Shown piece after piece: positions 16,799-23,803 of a stretch of 26,511 bases of DNA. Each line of letters opens with the position of its first letter. Position 1 is the stretch's first letter. The stretch spans positions 1 to 26,511 of the forward strand of contig JBBQKF010000041.1 of assembly GCA_038326615.1 (NCBI GenBank). Reading direction: 5' to 3'. The notes under the pieces are model-generated. The model worked only from the letters and a program-made list of their open reading frames with translations, searched no databases and was not told where the DNA came from. The translations under genes and the position numbers were made by a program. Source of the stretch: JBBQKF01 sp038326615. GTDB taxonomy: Bacteria > Bacillota > Clostridia > Saccharofermentanales > UBA5734.

Positions 16799-17554
16799 CT
16801 ACAATTCTATTTCATATAGAATCATCGCAAGAATCGCAGGGGCAACAGTTTCTGTTCTCAAAATCCTTTTGCCAAGAGTTATACTTGATATTCCTAATTT
16901 CTTTGCAAATTCTATTTCTTCGTGATCAAATCCACCCTCTGGCCCAATCATGAAAGCAATTACAGGCTTATTTTCTGCACCAATGTCTTTCGCTTTGCAC
17001 AAAATTGATTTTATACTCATCTCTTCTTCACATTCCCACGGAATAAATGAAATCTTTGCGTTTGCAATTTGTTTAGCGGCTTCTTTAAAAGATAATGGCT
17101 CTCTAATTAACGGTATAATGCTACGATTGCATTGCTTAGCCGCTTCTAACGCAATTTTGTTCCACCGGCTTAGCTTCTTTTCTATGTCATTTTTGTCAGT
17201 GATTTTAACAATGCACCTTGAGCAGGCAACCGGTACAATCGATGCGCCACCGAGTTCTACGCATTTTTGAATTATAGTTTCCATTTTGTCAGACTTTGGT
17301 AGTCCTTGATAAATTACAATTTCAAATGGAGATTCATTTTCTGATTTATAACGTGAAAAAATCGTAATTCTTACTAAGTCCGTTTCAAAAGCTTCAATCA
17401 GACAATTATGGTCCATTCCTGTTGAATCGCAAATTGTTATACTTTCGCCGATTTTCATACGGAGTACATCACGTATATGTTTAAAATCCTCCCCTGAAAT
17501 GGAGATTTCATTTTCAAATTCAGTAATCGGATATGGAACAAAGAATTTTGGCAT
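16799..17554 (-). CDS. rsmE: 16S rRNA m3U1498 methyltransferase RsmE
   Basis: This SPOUT-class enzyme methylates N3 of U1498 of 16S rRNA using S-adenosylmethionine. The 251-residue product has the N-terminal PUA-like segment (MPKFFVPYP, then HIRDVLRMKIGESITICD) and the C-terminal knotted domain: QGLPKSDKMETIIQKCVELG, SRWNKIALEAAKQCNR, FMIGPEGGFDHEEIEFAKK and LGKRILRTETVAPAIL, the last two forming the cofactor-binding knot. The frame is open further upstream to 17653, and the GTG/ATG there follow a good AAAGGGGTG, but that extension lies inside a terminator hairpin and is unlike homologs, so I use the ATG at 17554. The usual partner prmA is absent; the upstream neighbour is a rhaA remnant. Confidence 0.9.
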   Translation of the reverse strand: MPKFFVPYPITEFENEISISGEDFKHIRDVLRMKIGESITICDSTGMDHNCLIEAFETDLVRITIFSRYKSENESPFEIVIYQGLPKSDKMETIIQKCVELGGASIVPVACSRCIVKITDKNDIEKKLSRWNKIALEAAKQCNRSIIPLIREPLSFKEAAKQIANAKISFIPWECEEEMSIKSILCKAKDIGAENKPVIAFMIGPEGGFDHEEIEFAKKLGISSITLGKRILRTETVAPAILAMILYEIEL

Positions 17555-17630
17555 ATTACAAATCTCTTTCGTCAAATTTTTCTTGTTAATAGTACATTCA
17601 CAAAGCAAATAATAGCACGAAACTCCTGAA

Positions 17631-17684
17631 AAATAAAGAGACATGTTTCCCACCCCTTTGAAAGGTTATAGAAACACGTCTTTT
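17631..17684 (-). terminator. Terminator between rhaA remnant and rsmE
   Basis: Arms 17635-17649 and 17671-17684 pair over about 13 positions (GAAAC-A-GTCT core) and are followed in the minus direction by TTTATTTTT. It would end transcripts of the sugar operon before rsmE. The loop contains the strong AAAGGGGTG that mimics a start site for an extended rsmE. Confidence 0.65.
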
Positions 17685-17732
17685 AAATTCATAAAACTTC
17701 AAAATGCAAAACTGTAAAAATGTAAAAATTAC

Positions 17733-17969
17733 CTATTTTCTACTTTTCATTGTCTCTGTTTCATAATGTTTTGTTTTTTCAATCCAGTCTTTTCCATTCA
17801 AAATGCCTTCTTCTTCACAATAATTATCCCAAACAACTCCAAATGGCAAAGATTTTAACTCTTCTTGAATCGCTAGACGCTTTGAATAATCCAAAGATAA
17901 TTTGATTGATTTCAAAAGTTCGACGGGTTCAAGAAATGCTTCAAGCAAAGCTTTTCTTGTATTCCTTTT
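17733..17969 (-). pseudogene. rhaA: L-rhamnose isomerase, C-terminal remnant
   Basis: About 78 codons follow a stop codon at 17970-17972 and end at 17733. The sequence matches the C-terminus of RhaA: RKALLEAFLEPVELLK, RLAIQEELKSLPFGVVWDNY and the terminal helix ending in KSRK. Intact RhaA is about 415 residues, so more than four fifths is missing, including the TIM barrel and metal site. The only available start, a TTG at 17948, is too far from AAAAAAGGA to be convincing. It starts only a few bases after the epimerase stop, consistent with an internal deletion that joined the epimerase gene to the rhaA tail. The identification comes from the LPFG-VWD-Y pattern. Confidence 0.7.
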
Positions 17970-17975
17970 TTATAA

Positions 17976-18680
17976 TTAAATACATTTTCTTAGTTCTATA
18001 ACTCTTTGAGTAATTGATTCGCCTTTCATAAAAACGCTAGATGATCCTGCAACGTATAAGTCAGTGCCCGCCAAACTCATTCTTTTGGCGTTTTCAAAAC
18101 TAACATTACCATCAACTTCTATCTCTACATCGCCAAAACCAGCTAAATCAAGTTTCGTTCTCAAGTCAGCAATTTTGCCAATAGTAGATTCAACTAGCTT
18201 TTGTCCAGCATATCCGGGGTTTACAGTCATAAGAAGTACTGCATTAAGACTATCCATACAATAATCGAGAGTCGACAAAGGGGTTGCCGGATTGAGAGCA
18301 AGCATTGGTTTTGCGCCATAAACTTCTCTAATAGAAACCAAAGTTCTTTGAACATTCAGACATGCTTCCGTATGAAATGAAACATAATCTCCTGGCAAAA
18401 TCCCAAACCTATGTAGATGATCTTCTGGTTTCATTACCATCAAGTGAATATCAAAGGGTATTGTAGTCATTTCGCGAACAGCGTTCATAAAATCGGGGCC
18501 TAAAGTAAAATTCGGAACAAATTGGCCATCCATAATATCAAAATGAAGGTATTCACACTTTGCTTCTTCAAGTAATTTAATATCAGCTTCAAGGGCTTTA
18601 AAATTAGCACACATCATCGAAGGTGAGATTTTGCCGATTCGTTTTGGATTATTAGCTGTTATTCCCATTTCTATATCCAT
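17976..18680 (-). CDS. Ribulose-phosphate/allulose-6-phosphate 3-epimerase family
   Basis: The 234-residue product is a TIM barrel of the Rpe/AlsE family, which inverts C3 of ketose phosphates. Visible landmarks are ISPSMMCANF (strand 1), HFDIMDGQFVPNFTLGPDF with metal ligands and catalytic Asp, DIHLMV, MTVNPGYAGQK and EVDGNVS with the second catalytic Asp, then GTDLYVAGSSSVF binding phosphate. Position in a sugar cluster with dehydrogenases, rather than next to ribosome biogenesis genes (rsgA), suggests an AlsE-type catabolic role over housekeeping Rpe; this is inference. The start is uncertain: AAAGGAAA lies more than 25 bases before the ATG at 18680, and an ATG four codons later has no better site. 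Confidence 0.85.
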   Translation of the reverse strand: MDIEMGITANNPKRIGKISPSMMCANFKALEADIKLLEEAKCEYLHFDIMDGQFVPNFTLGPDFMNAVREMTTIPFDIHLMVMKPEDHLHRFGILPGDYVSFHTEACLNVQRTLVSIREVYGAKPMLALNPATPLSTLDYCMDSLNAVLLMTVNPGYAGQKLVESTIGKIADLRTKLDLAGFGDVEIEVDGNVSFENAKRMSLAGTDLYVAGSSSVFMKGESITQRVIELRKCI

Positions 18681-18749
18681 GATTAATTCATTATTACTAT
18701 TTTGAATTAATCTATTTCCTTTCTAATCTATTTTGTGGATTGTATTATT

Positions 18750-19793
18750 TTAACGATTCGGATTAACTATTACTCGCATGCCAACATGACTTTCTGCTGC
18801 TTCAAATGCCTTATCAATATCATCGAGACCGAACTTATGAGTAAAATATTTTTTCATATCGATTCTTCCTGATGCAATCAAATCAATAGCCTTCTGATGA
18901 TGGACCGGCATCGCTCCATGAGCGCCATGAACGAATAACTCCTTGTAATGGATAATATTCGTATTTAATGTAACTTCTTGTTTGCTCACAGGTAATCCGC
19001 CGAAAAAATTAACGCGCGCTCTGTTCTTTGCCATTTTAAGGGCATCAACCTGAGATTCAGGTGAGGGATTTGCAGTTATAATAACATCAGCACCCAGTCC
19101 TGCAGTTTCTTCAAGTACTCTTTCTATTGCATTTTCTTCTGATGAACAAATATATATATCAGCGCCGAATTGCTTTGCCATCTCAAGACGAGGACGACTT
19201 CTTTGAACAACTATTATTTTCGTAGCACCCATTAGTTTTGAAACTTCAATCAGCATGCAACCGATAGGGCCTGCGCCGATTATTATAACTGTGTCTCCAA
19301 GTTTTATATTTGACAATTCAAGCGCATTTAAAGCACATCCGAGAGGTTCCGCCAGAGCTGCTTCGTCAAAAGATACATGATCAGGAATTTTGTGGACTGG
19401 CCCATAATTTACAACAATACGATTTAGTTCCAAATATTGAGCAAATCCGCCTTGGAACTGATAACCCATTGCATAGTTTATCTGACAGTTATTCCCAATT
19501 CCAGCTTCACAAAATACACATTCTCCGCAAGGTACATCAGCGCCTACAGCCACACGGTCGCCAACTTTGAATTTTGTAACATTTTTGCCCACTTCGACAA
19601 CTTGTCCAGAAATTTCGTGCCCAATTATTGTAGGTGTTTTCACCCTGCTATTACCAAAATGGAAAATTCTTATGTCCGACCCGCATACTGCACATGATTC
19701 AACTTTCAGCAAAACACCGTTGTCATCAATCTTTGGGGTTGGAACTTCTTTAACGACCATCTTGTTTAATTCTTCTAAAACTGCTGCCTTCAT
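18750..19793 (-). CDS. Zinc-dependent polyol dehydrogenase (MDR family)
   Basis: The 347-residue product is a medium-chain dehydrogenase/reductase of the sorbitol/threonine dehydrogenase type, oxidising a secondary alcohol with NAD(P). The catalytic zinc site is Cys37 (CAVCGSD), His59 and Glu60 (GHE); structural zinc cysteines are Cys89, 92, 95 and 103. The Rossmann motif IIGAGPIG lies near residues 170-178. FFGGLP and HGAHGAMPVHH follow. AAAGGAG precedes the ATG by eight bases. It is in the same orientation as the epimerase downstream and the second dehydrogenase upstream, though a repeat-filled gap separates the two dehydrogenases. Substrate cannot be read from sequence; L-iditol/sorbitol-like polyols or their phosphates are candidates. 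Confidence 0.85.
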   Translation of the reverse strand: MKAAVLEELNKMVVKEVPTPKIDDNGVLLKVESCAVCGSDIRIFHFGNSRVKTPTIIGHEISGQVVEVGKNVTKFKVGDRVAVGADVPCGECVFCEAGIGNNCQINYAMGYQFQGGFAQYLELNRIVVNYGPVHKIPDHVSFDEAALAEPLGCALNALELSNIKLGDTVIIIGAGPIGCMLIEVSKLMGATKIIVVQRSRPRLEMAKQFGADIYICSSEENAIERVLEETAGLGADVIITANPSPESQVDALKMAKNRARVNFFGGLPVSKQEVTLNTNIIHYKELFVHGAHGAMPVHHQKAIDLIASGRIDMKKYFTHKFGLDDIDKAFEAAESHVGMRVIVNPNR

Positions 19794-20136
19794 TTTTTCA
19801 TACTCCTTTAGTTTCCTTGTGTTTCATAAATTAATTAATACCACTTTTAATTTTTTTTGTTCTTTTATAAGTATTTTGAGTTGCTTTGTATACACTGTAA
19901 TGGATAGCAAACTTCTATGTAGTTATATTCATTCTGTAATGGATAGTAAACTTCTATGTAGTTATATTCATTCTGTAATGGATAGCAAACTTCTATGTAG
20001 TTATATTCATTCTGTAATGGATAGCAAACTTCTATGTAGTTATATTCATTCTGTAATGGATAGCAAACTATTATGTAATTGTGTTAACTCTGGAATGGTT
20101 AGTAAACAATTATGTAATTAAACTTAAATTCGGTAG
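19794..20136. other. 343-bp gap holding 39-bp repeats
   Basis: No gene. The dehydrogenase ribosome binding site is at the left end; the rest is mostly a 39-bp tandem repeat (separate entry). A plus-strand frame reads through the repeats, but it starts inside the dehydrogenase gene on the opposite strand and has no start signals. Confidence 0.7.
19896..20123. repeat. 39-bp tandem repeat, about 5.8 copies
   Basis: Units start at 19896, 19935, 19974, 20013, 20052 and 20091 with TGTAATGGATAGCAAACTTC or a variant. The first four are almost identical (one C/T change); the fifth and sixth are progressively diverged. Each 39-bp unit is 13 codons, so an open frame persists on the plus strand (VMDSKLLCSYIHS per unit), but I see no sign of translation. 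Confidence 0.92.
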
Positions 20137-21225
20137 TTAATAATTGACATACATTACTTTGTTAAAAAATTCTTTCCGCTCTTTAATCATATTGAATGGT
20201 TTAATCCCATCTTCAAACGATACTCTGTGAGTAATAAAATCTTTAACATTAATCTTCCCTGATGCCATTGCTTCAATCGATAATTCCCAGTCATTTATAG
20301 GTACTTTAGAATAGCTTGAATTCCATGTACCTTTCAAAGTCAATTGTTTACGCAAAATCTCCCAATATTTTTTTTGTGAAAGATGCATATCGCTAATCGG
20401 GTTACCCATCGTAACAACAGTCCCAAAAGGTCTCGTAACTTCAAGACACTGCTCTAAAGTTGCCGATACACCTGCTCCTTCTATTGCAATATCTACTCCG
20501 CGGTTGGACGTCTGGCTATTAATATAAGTCGCAGGATCTATTTCCGAACTATTAAATGCATCAATAAATCCAAGATTTTTTGCAAATTTCACTTTACCAG
20601 AATCGATATCCCAAAGAAATATTCTGCTTGCACCACACGCCTTCGCCCACGAAGCAAGCATAAGGCCAATAGGTCCAGCGCCTGCTATTGCGATTTTATC
20701 TCCAATTGCAATTCCTCCACGTCTTAGTGCATGAATAGCAACTGCACAAGGCTCAGCCATCGCAGCCTCTTCATATGACAATAAGTCAGGAACGAGTACA
20801 AGATTCCATACAGGTATTGCCTGAAAAAATGCAAACCCCCCATCTCTTCTTGATCCAAAATAGTCATAATCCTTACAGGTTGCATACTCTCCTATTTCGC
20901 ACGAATCACATTTGAAGCATGGTAACATAGGAAAAATCGCAGCCTTCCTGCCAATTAATGCTTTATCAACGCCTTCGCCTATTTCAACAATTAGTCCTGC
21001 AAACTCGTGTCCTGGTATTATTGGAAATGAATATGTTCCTTTTGTTAAAACACGTGATATGTCTGATCCACAAATACCACTGGCCTTGATTTCAACGAGG
21101 ACCTCCCCTTTATTCGGTTTTGGTATTGGAACTTTTTCGTAACGCAAATCTCCGATTGCATGCAAAACAAGTGCATTCATTGTTGATTCTGTTTTGTTTT
21201 TTGTATTATCAAATTCTTGTGTCAC
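20137..21225 (-). CDS. Galactitol-1-phosphate dehydrogenase-like zinc enzyme
   Basis: The 362-residue product is an MDR-family zinc dehydrogenase closest in appearance to galactitol-1-phosphate 5-dehydrogenase (GatD) of Bacillota. The catalytic zinc ligands are Cys52 (SGICGSD), His73 and Glu74 (PGHEFAG); structural zinc cysteines are 103, 106, 109 and 117. The typical DYFGSRRDGGFAFF and AMAEPCAVAIHALRR segments follow, then the Rossmann motif GAGPIG. The GTG start at 21225 has AAAGGAT upstream; the internal ATG at 21180 has no ribosome binding site, so I keep the longer form despite a polar 15-residue extension. It presumably oxidises a polyol phosphate to a ketose phosphate; exact substrate unknown. 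Confidence 0.85.
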   Translation of the reverse strand: MTQEFDNTKNKTESTMNALVLHAIGDLRYEKVPIPKPNKGEVLVEIKASGICGSDISRVLTKGTYSFPIIPGHEFAGLIVEIGEGVDKALIGRKAAIFPMLPCFKCDSCEIGEYATCKDYDYFGSRRDGGFAFFQAIPVWNLVLVPDLLSYEEAAMAEPCAVAIHALRRGGIAIGDKIAIAGAGPIGLMLASWAKACGASRIFLWDIDSGKVKFAKNLGFIDAFNSSEIDPATYINSQTSNRGVDIAIEGAGVSATLEQCLEVTRPFGTVVTMGNPISDMHLSQKKYWEILRKQLTLKGTWNSSYSKVPINDWELSIEAMASGKINVKDFITHRVSFEDGIKPFNMIKERKEFFNKVMYVNY

Positions 21226-21525
21226 TTTTAATCATCCTTTTCTTTTTGAACCCATTCCTATTAATAATATATTGCAAAAATTAGTGATTGTGTTTTATTT
21301 GTTTAGTTGTTTATTTTTTTTATATTTATTCATATATTTATTCATATATTTATTTTGATATTATTTGTTTTGATATTATTTGTTTTGATATTATTTATTT
21401 ATTTATTTGTTTGTCTGGTTAATTCTTTAAATTATTGTTGCTTTATTTGATTGTTTGGTTATTTAGTTGTTTATTGAATGTTTGAGCGTTTGATTGATTT
21501 ATGGGAATATAATAAATATTAATGT
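21226..21525. other. 300-bp AT-rich low-complexity gap
   Basis: No gene. T-rich on the plus strand, with two short tandem repeats (separate entry) and a run of GTTTGATT-like words up to 21500. No hairpin terminator is evident between the isomerase-like gene and the GatD-like gene, so they may be co-transcribed. Confidence 0.6.
21321..21397. repeat. 12-bp then 15-bp tandem repeats
   Basis: TATATTTATTCA occurs at 21321 and 21333 with a partial third copy, running directly into three copies of the 15-bp unit TTTTGATATTATTTG at 21353, 21368 and 21383 (last base of the third changed). Confidence 0.8.
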
Positions 21526-22422
21526 CTATACTTTTACAAATTGTTTCCAATAATTAACTGATGCAATATGATCTGCAATAACATTATTATCGGTATCCCA
21601 ATGTTCGCGGTGACTAAGTTCAAAAGTAAGAAGTGACTTTTCACATCCTGATTCTTCAAGTGCCTCAATTACCTTTTCAGCCTTTATAATCCCTTGTTCA
21701 TTATATTCATCGGTAAATGCCCAGTGATTACTCTTATTAATTTGTGTCTGCTGGAGATGAATAATCGGAGAAACGGCGCCGAGTTTTCTAATCCATGGAT
21801 ATGGGTCTCTTTCATCAGGATGAGGTGCATGACCAACGTCAAGACAGCATTTCATTGGCACGCCACAATTAGCATTAACTCTTGCCATGAGGTCTAAAGT
21901 TTCCTGAACAGTATTCCCCATTTCTCGAGGTACCGACATTGGTTCGAATATTATGCAGTCAAATCCGATTTCTTTTGCATAAAAAGAAAGTTTCTGCCAG
22001 TTTTTAACTCCTTCATCGATTATTTCTTCACGCAATGATAAATTCTCATACGTTGGAAAAGTTAAAATCCCAAAATGACTTCCACCATTTGTTGCTCCAA
22101 GTTTTGCTCCAATATCAAAAAAGCGTTTGAACCATTCAACCCAAATTTTTCTTGCTTCTTCATCAGGATGCATCAAATGATTTACTCTTGTGTAGGCACT
22201 TGTAAAAATTGAATCTACGGAAAAATAGTTTCTTTTCATGCTTTCTTTGATTCTGACAATTTGCGAATCGATATAATCCTGCGGTAAAAAAGGATTTAAA
22301 AGATCAGCAACAAATTGCACGCTGTGCAATCCTAAATCTTCCCCTACTATTTTGCCCCATGCCTCAGGTTCCATATATCTATTTATTGCAAACCCGCAAT
22401 TTACTGATAATTTTAAATCCAT
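21526..22422 (-). CDS. Sugar phosphate isomerase/epimerase (xylose isomerase-like TIM barrel)
   Basis: The 298-residue product belongs to the AP endonuclease 2/xylose isomerase-like TIM barrel superfamily. Candidate metal ligands are Glu in IIFEPMS, Asp and His in CCLDVGHAP, His and Gln in IHLQQTQ, and Glu in LTFELSH, which fit the superfamily pattern. The loop near LLNPFLPQDYIDSQ probably forms the substrate lid. AGGAGA lies before the ATG at good spacing. As the first gene of the minus-strand sugar block, divergent from a DeoR regulator, it probably interconverts ketoses or ketose phosphates upstream of the dehydrogenases or epimerase. Members of this family act in erythritol/threitol, inositol and psicose pathways, so the substrate stays open. 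Confidence 0.8.
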   Translation of the reverse strand: MDLKLSVNCGFAINRYMEPEAWGKIVGEDLGLHSVQFVADLLNPFLPQDYIDSQIVRIKESMKRNYFSVDSIFTSAYTRVNHLMHPDEEARKIWVEWFKRFFDIGAKLGATNGGSHFGILTFPTYENLSLREEIIDEGVKNWQKLSFYAKEIGFDCIIFEPMSVPREMGNTVQETLDLMARVNANCGVPMKCCLDVGHAPHPDERDPYPWIRKLGAVSPIIHLQQTQINKSNHWAFTDEYNEQGIIKAEKVIEALEESGCEKSLLTFELSHREHWDTDNNVIADHIASVNYWKQFVKV

Positions 22423-23021
22423 ATTGTCTCCTATTTAATGCACAACAAAAAACATTCCTTTGTGTCAAACTTTTGCAATCTAAGAATTACTCGCAGTTTA
22501 TCAAATGTTTATTTGTGCATACTCTTGATTTATATTGATTATTTCGAATTCGATGATATAATTGTATACGAGATTATTTTTCATTGCTAGTAGGGGCGAA
22601 AAACATGGAAACTGAACATTTTGGCAGTTATTTTTAATCTTAAAAGAGCATCAATGAGCACCTCAAAGAGGTTTTAGATCATTCTTATTACACATAAATG
22701 ATTGACAAGCTATTTTAATGTAGTAGTTTGCTCATAAATTGAGCGCACATTATGGATTTACTATTTGTCAGAAGATAAGAAAGTTTAATTGCAGAAAGAA
22801 TACTCGAAAAAACATAAAATGGTTTAGCAATAAATAGAATGTTTGGTAAAATAAAATAGTTGATTAAATTAAATTTGATTAGATAATTTTATAGCAGAGA
22901 GACAAATCGATAAGATATAAATATTTTTTGAAAAAGACAAAATAATAAGATAAGAAGATAAATTTGAAACGCAAGGAGGAAATGAGTAGCTTTTAAGATA
23001 AAGCTATTTCATAAGAACATT
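22423..23021. promoter_or_regulatory. Divergent control region of sugar operon and deoR-type gene
   Basis: No gene in 599 bp. On the plus strand there are TTGATT (22535-22540) and TATAAT (22557-22562) with a 16-nt spacer containing the perfect palindrome TCGAATTCGA (22544-22553), and a second candidate, TTGACA (22702-22707) and TAGTTT (22724-22729), with a 16-nt spacer. Right after the second is the inverted repeat GCTCA-5-TGAGC (22730-22744), well placed for an operator. A small ACCTC-AAA-GAGGT hairpin followed by TTTT lies between them, near 22660-22675. For the minus-strand gene, no promoter is compelling. These are pattern calls only. Confidence 0.45.
22974..23006 (+). promoter_or_regulatory. 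Strong ribosome binding site, tetrapeptide ORF and hairpin before the regulator
   Basis: AAGGAGG (22973-22979) is followed after two bases by ATG AGT AGC TTT TAA (22982-22996), a four-codon reading frame. The perfect hairpin TAGCTTT-6-AAAGCTA (22987-22993 with 23000-23006) overlaps its end. The regulator ATG at 23022 has no good ribosome binding site of its own, and its frame is closed by a TGA at 22983, so no upstream in-frame start explains the strong site. Confidence 0.5.
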
Positions 23022-23780
23022 ATGTTTACACTTGAAAGGCAACAGGCAATTTATGATTTTGTTAAAGAAAAGAAGTCTGTTTCTGTAGAGAAACTTGCTA
23101 AGAAATTTTTTACAAGCGAGACAACGATTCGACGCGACCTATGTAAACTTGAAAGTTCAGGTCTCATAAGAAGAACTTATGGCGGTGCTCTTCTCATTGA
23201 AGGTGCAGATACTGAAATACCTTTAGTTGTGCGCGAAAGTGAAAATATTCATGCAAAAAATGCAATAGCGGCAGCGGCGGCTGATATGGTGACTGATAAT
23301 GATATTATAATAATGGATTCTAGTAGCAGTGCACTTAGAATGGTTCCTTTTCTTGAGAAAAAGAAAAATCTAACGGTTATTACCAACGGTGCAAAAGCAG
23401 CTGTTGAATTAGGAAGTATGCTTCATCCAAAAGTATATTGTACTGGAGGATTTTTAAGAGAAAATTCTCTGTCGTACATCGGGCCATATGCAAGATCCGT
23501 TATGGAGACTTTGCATGCAAATAAACTGTTTTTTTCCACCCGTTCGATATCAATTCCTGATGGAATTACCGATATAAATGAAGAAGAGGCAGAGCTAAGG
23601 CGTATAATGATAAAAAACGCAAAATCAGTTATATTGCTTATGGATAGTAGCAAAATCGACACCGTTTCATTTTGTAGTGTATGCAAAATTTCACAAATCA
23701 GCGTTTTAATAACTGATAGTAACACGCTTGTCGATGAGCCTGAATGGATTAAAAGCGGGATACATATAATAAGAGTCTAA
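23022..23780 (+). CDS. DeoR/GlpR-family transcriptional regulator
   Basis: The 252-residue product has the N-terminal DeoR winged helix-turn-helix (RQQAIYDFVKEKKSVSVEKLAKKF, then TTIRRDLCKLESSGLIRRTYGGAL), followed by the DeoR C-terminal sensor domain, a ribose-5-phosphate-isomerase-like fold that binds phosphorylated sugars: MDSSSSALRMVPFL, VITNGAKAAVEL, GGFLRENSLSYIGPYA, and LLMDSSKID. Members are usually repressors released by a sugar phosphate. Being divergent from the sugar block suggests it controls that block and itself. The ATG is used because an in-frame stop lies 13 codons upstream; its ribosome binding site is poor. The gap to topB is only 23 bp, so both may share a transcript. Confidence 0.88.
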   Translation: MFTLERQQAIYDFVKEKKSVSVEKLAKKFFTSETTIRRDLCKLESSGLIRRTYGGALLIEGADTEIPLVVRESENIHAKNAIAAAAADMVTDNDIIIMDSSSSALRMVPFLEKKKNLTVITNGAKAAVELGSMLHPKVYCTGGFLRENSLSYIGPYARSVMETLHANKLFFSTRSISIPDGITDINEEEAELRRIMIKNAKSVILLMDSSKIDTVSFCSVCKISQISVLITDSNTLVDEPEWIKSGIHIIRV

Positions 23781-23803
23781 TAATTATAGAAAGAAGATTA
23801 ATA

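Noticed and set aside
17555..17653. N-terminal extension of RsmE with a strong AAAGGGGTG site
   Set aside because: The site is in the loop of a terminator hairpin, and the extra residues are unlike RsmE homologs, which begin at MPKFF.
19567..20121. Plus-strand frame with 13-residue VMDSKLLCSYIHS repeats
   Set aside because: Its first half is antisense to a clear dehydrogenase gene and the rest is the 39-bp repeat; there is no start signal.
22605..22637. Ten-codon frame METEHFGSYF upstream of the regulator
   Set aside because: It has no proper ribosome binding site and no feature of a leader peptide such as a codon run or attenuator immediately after it.
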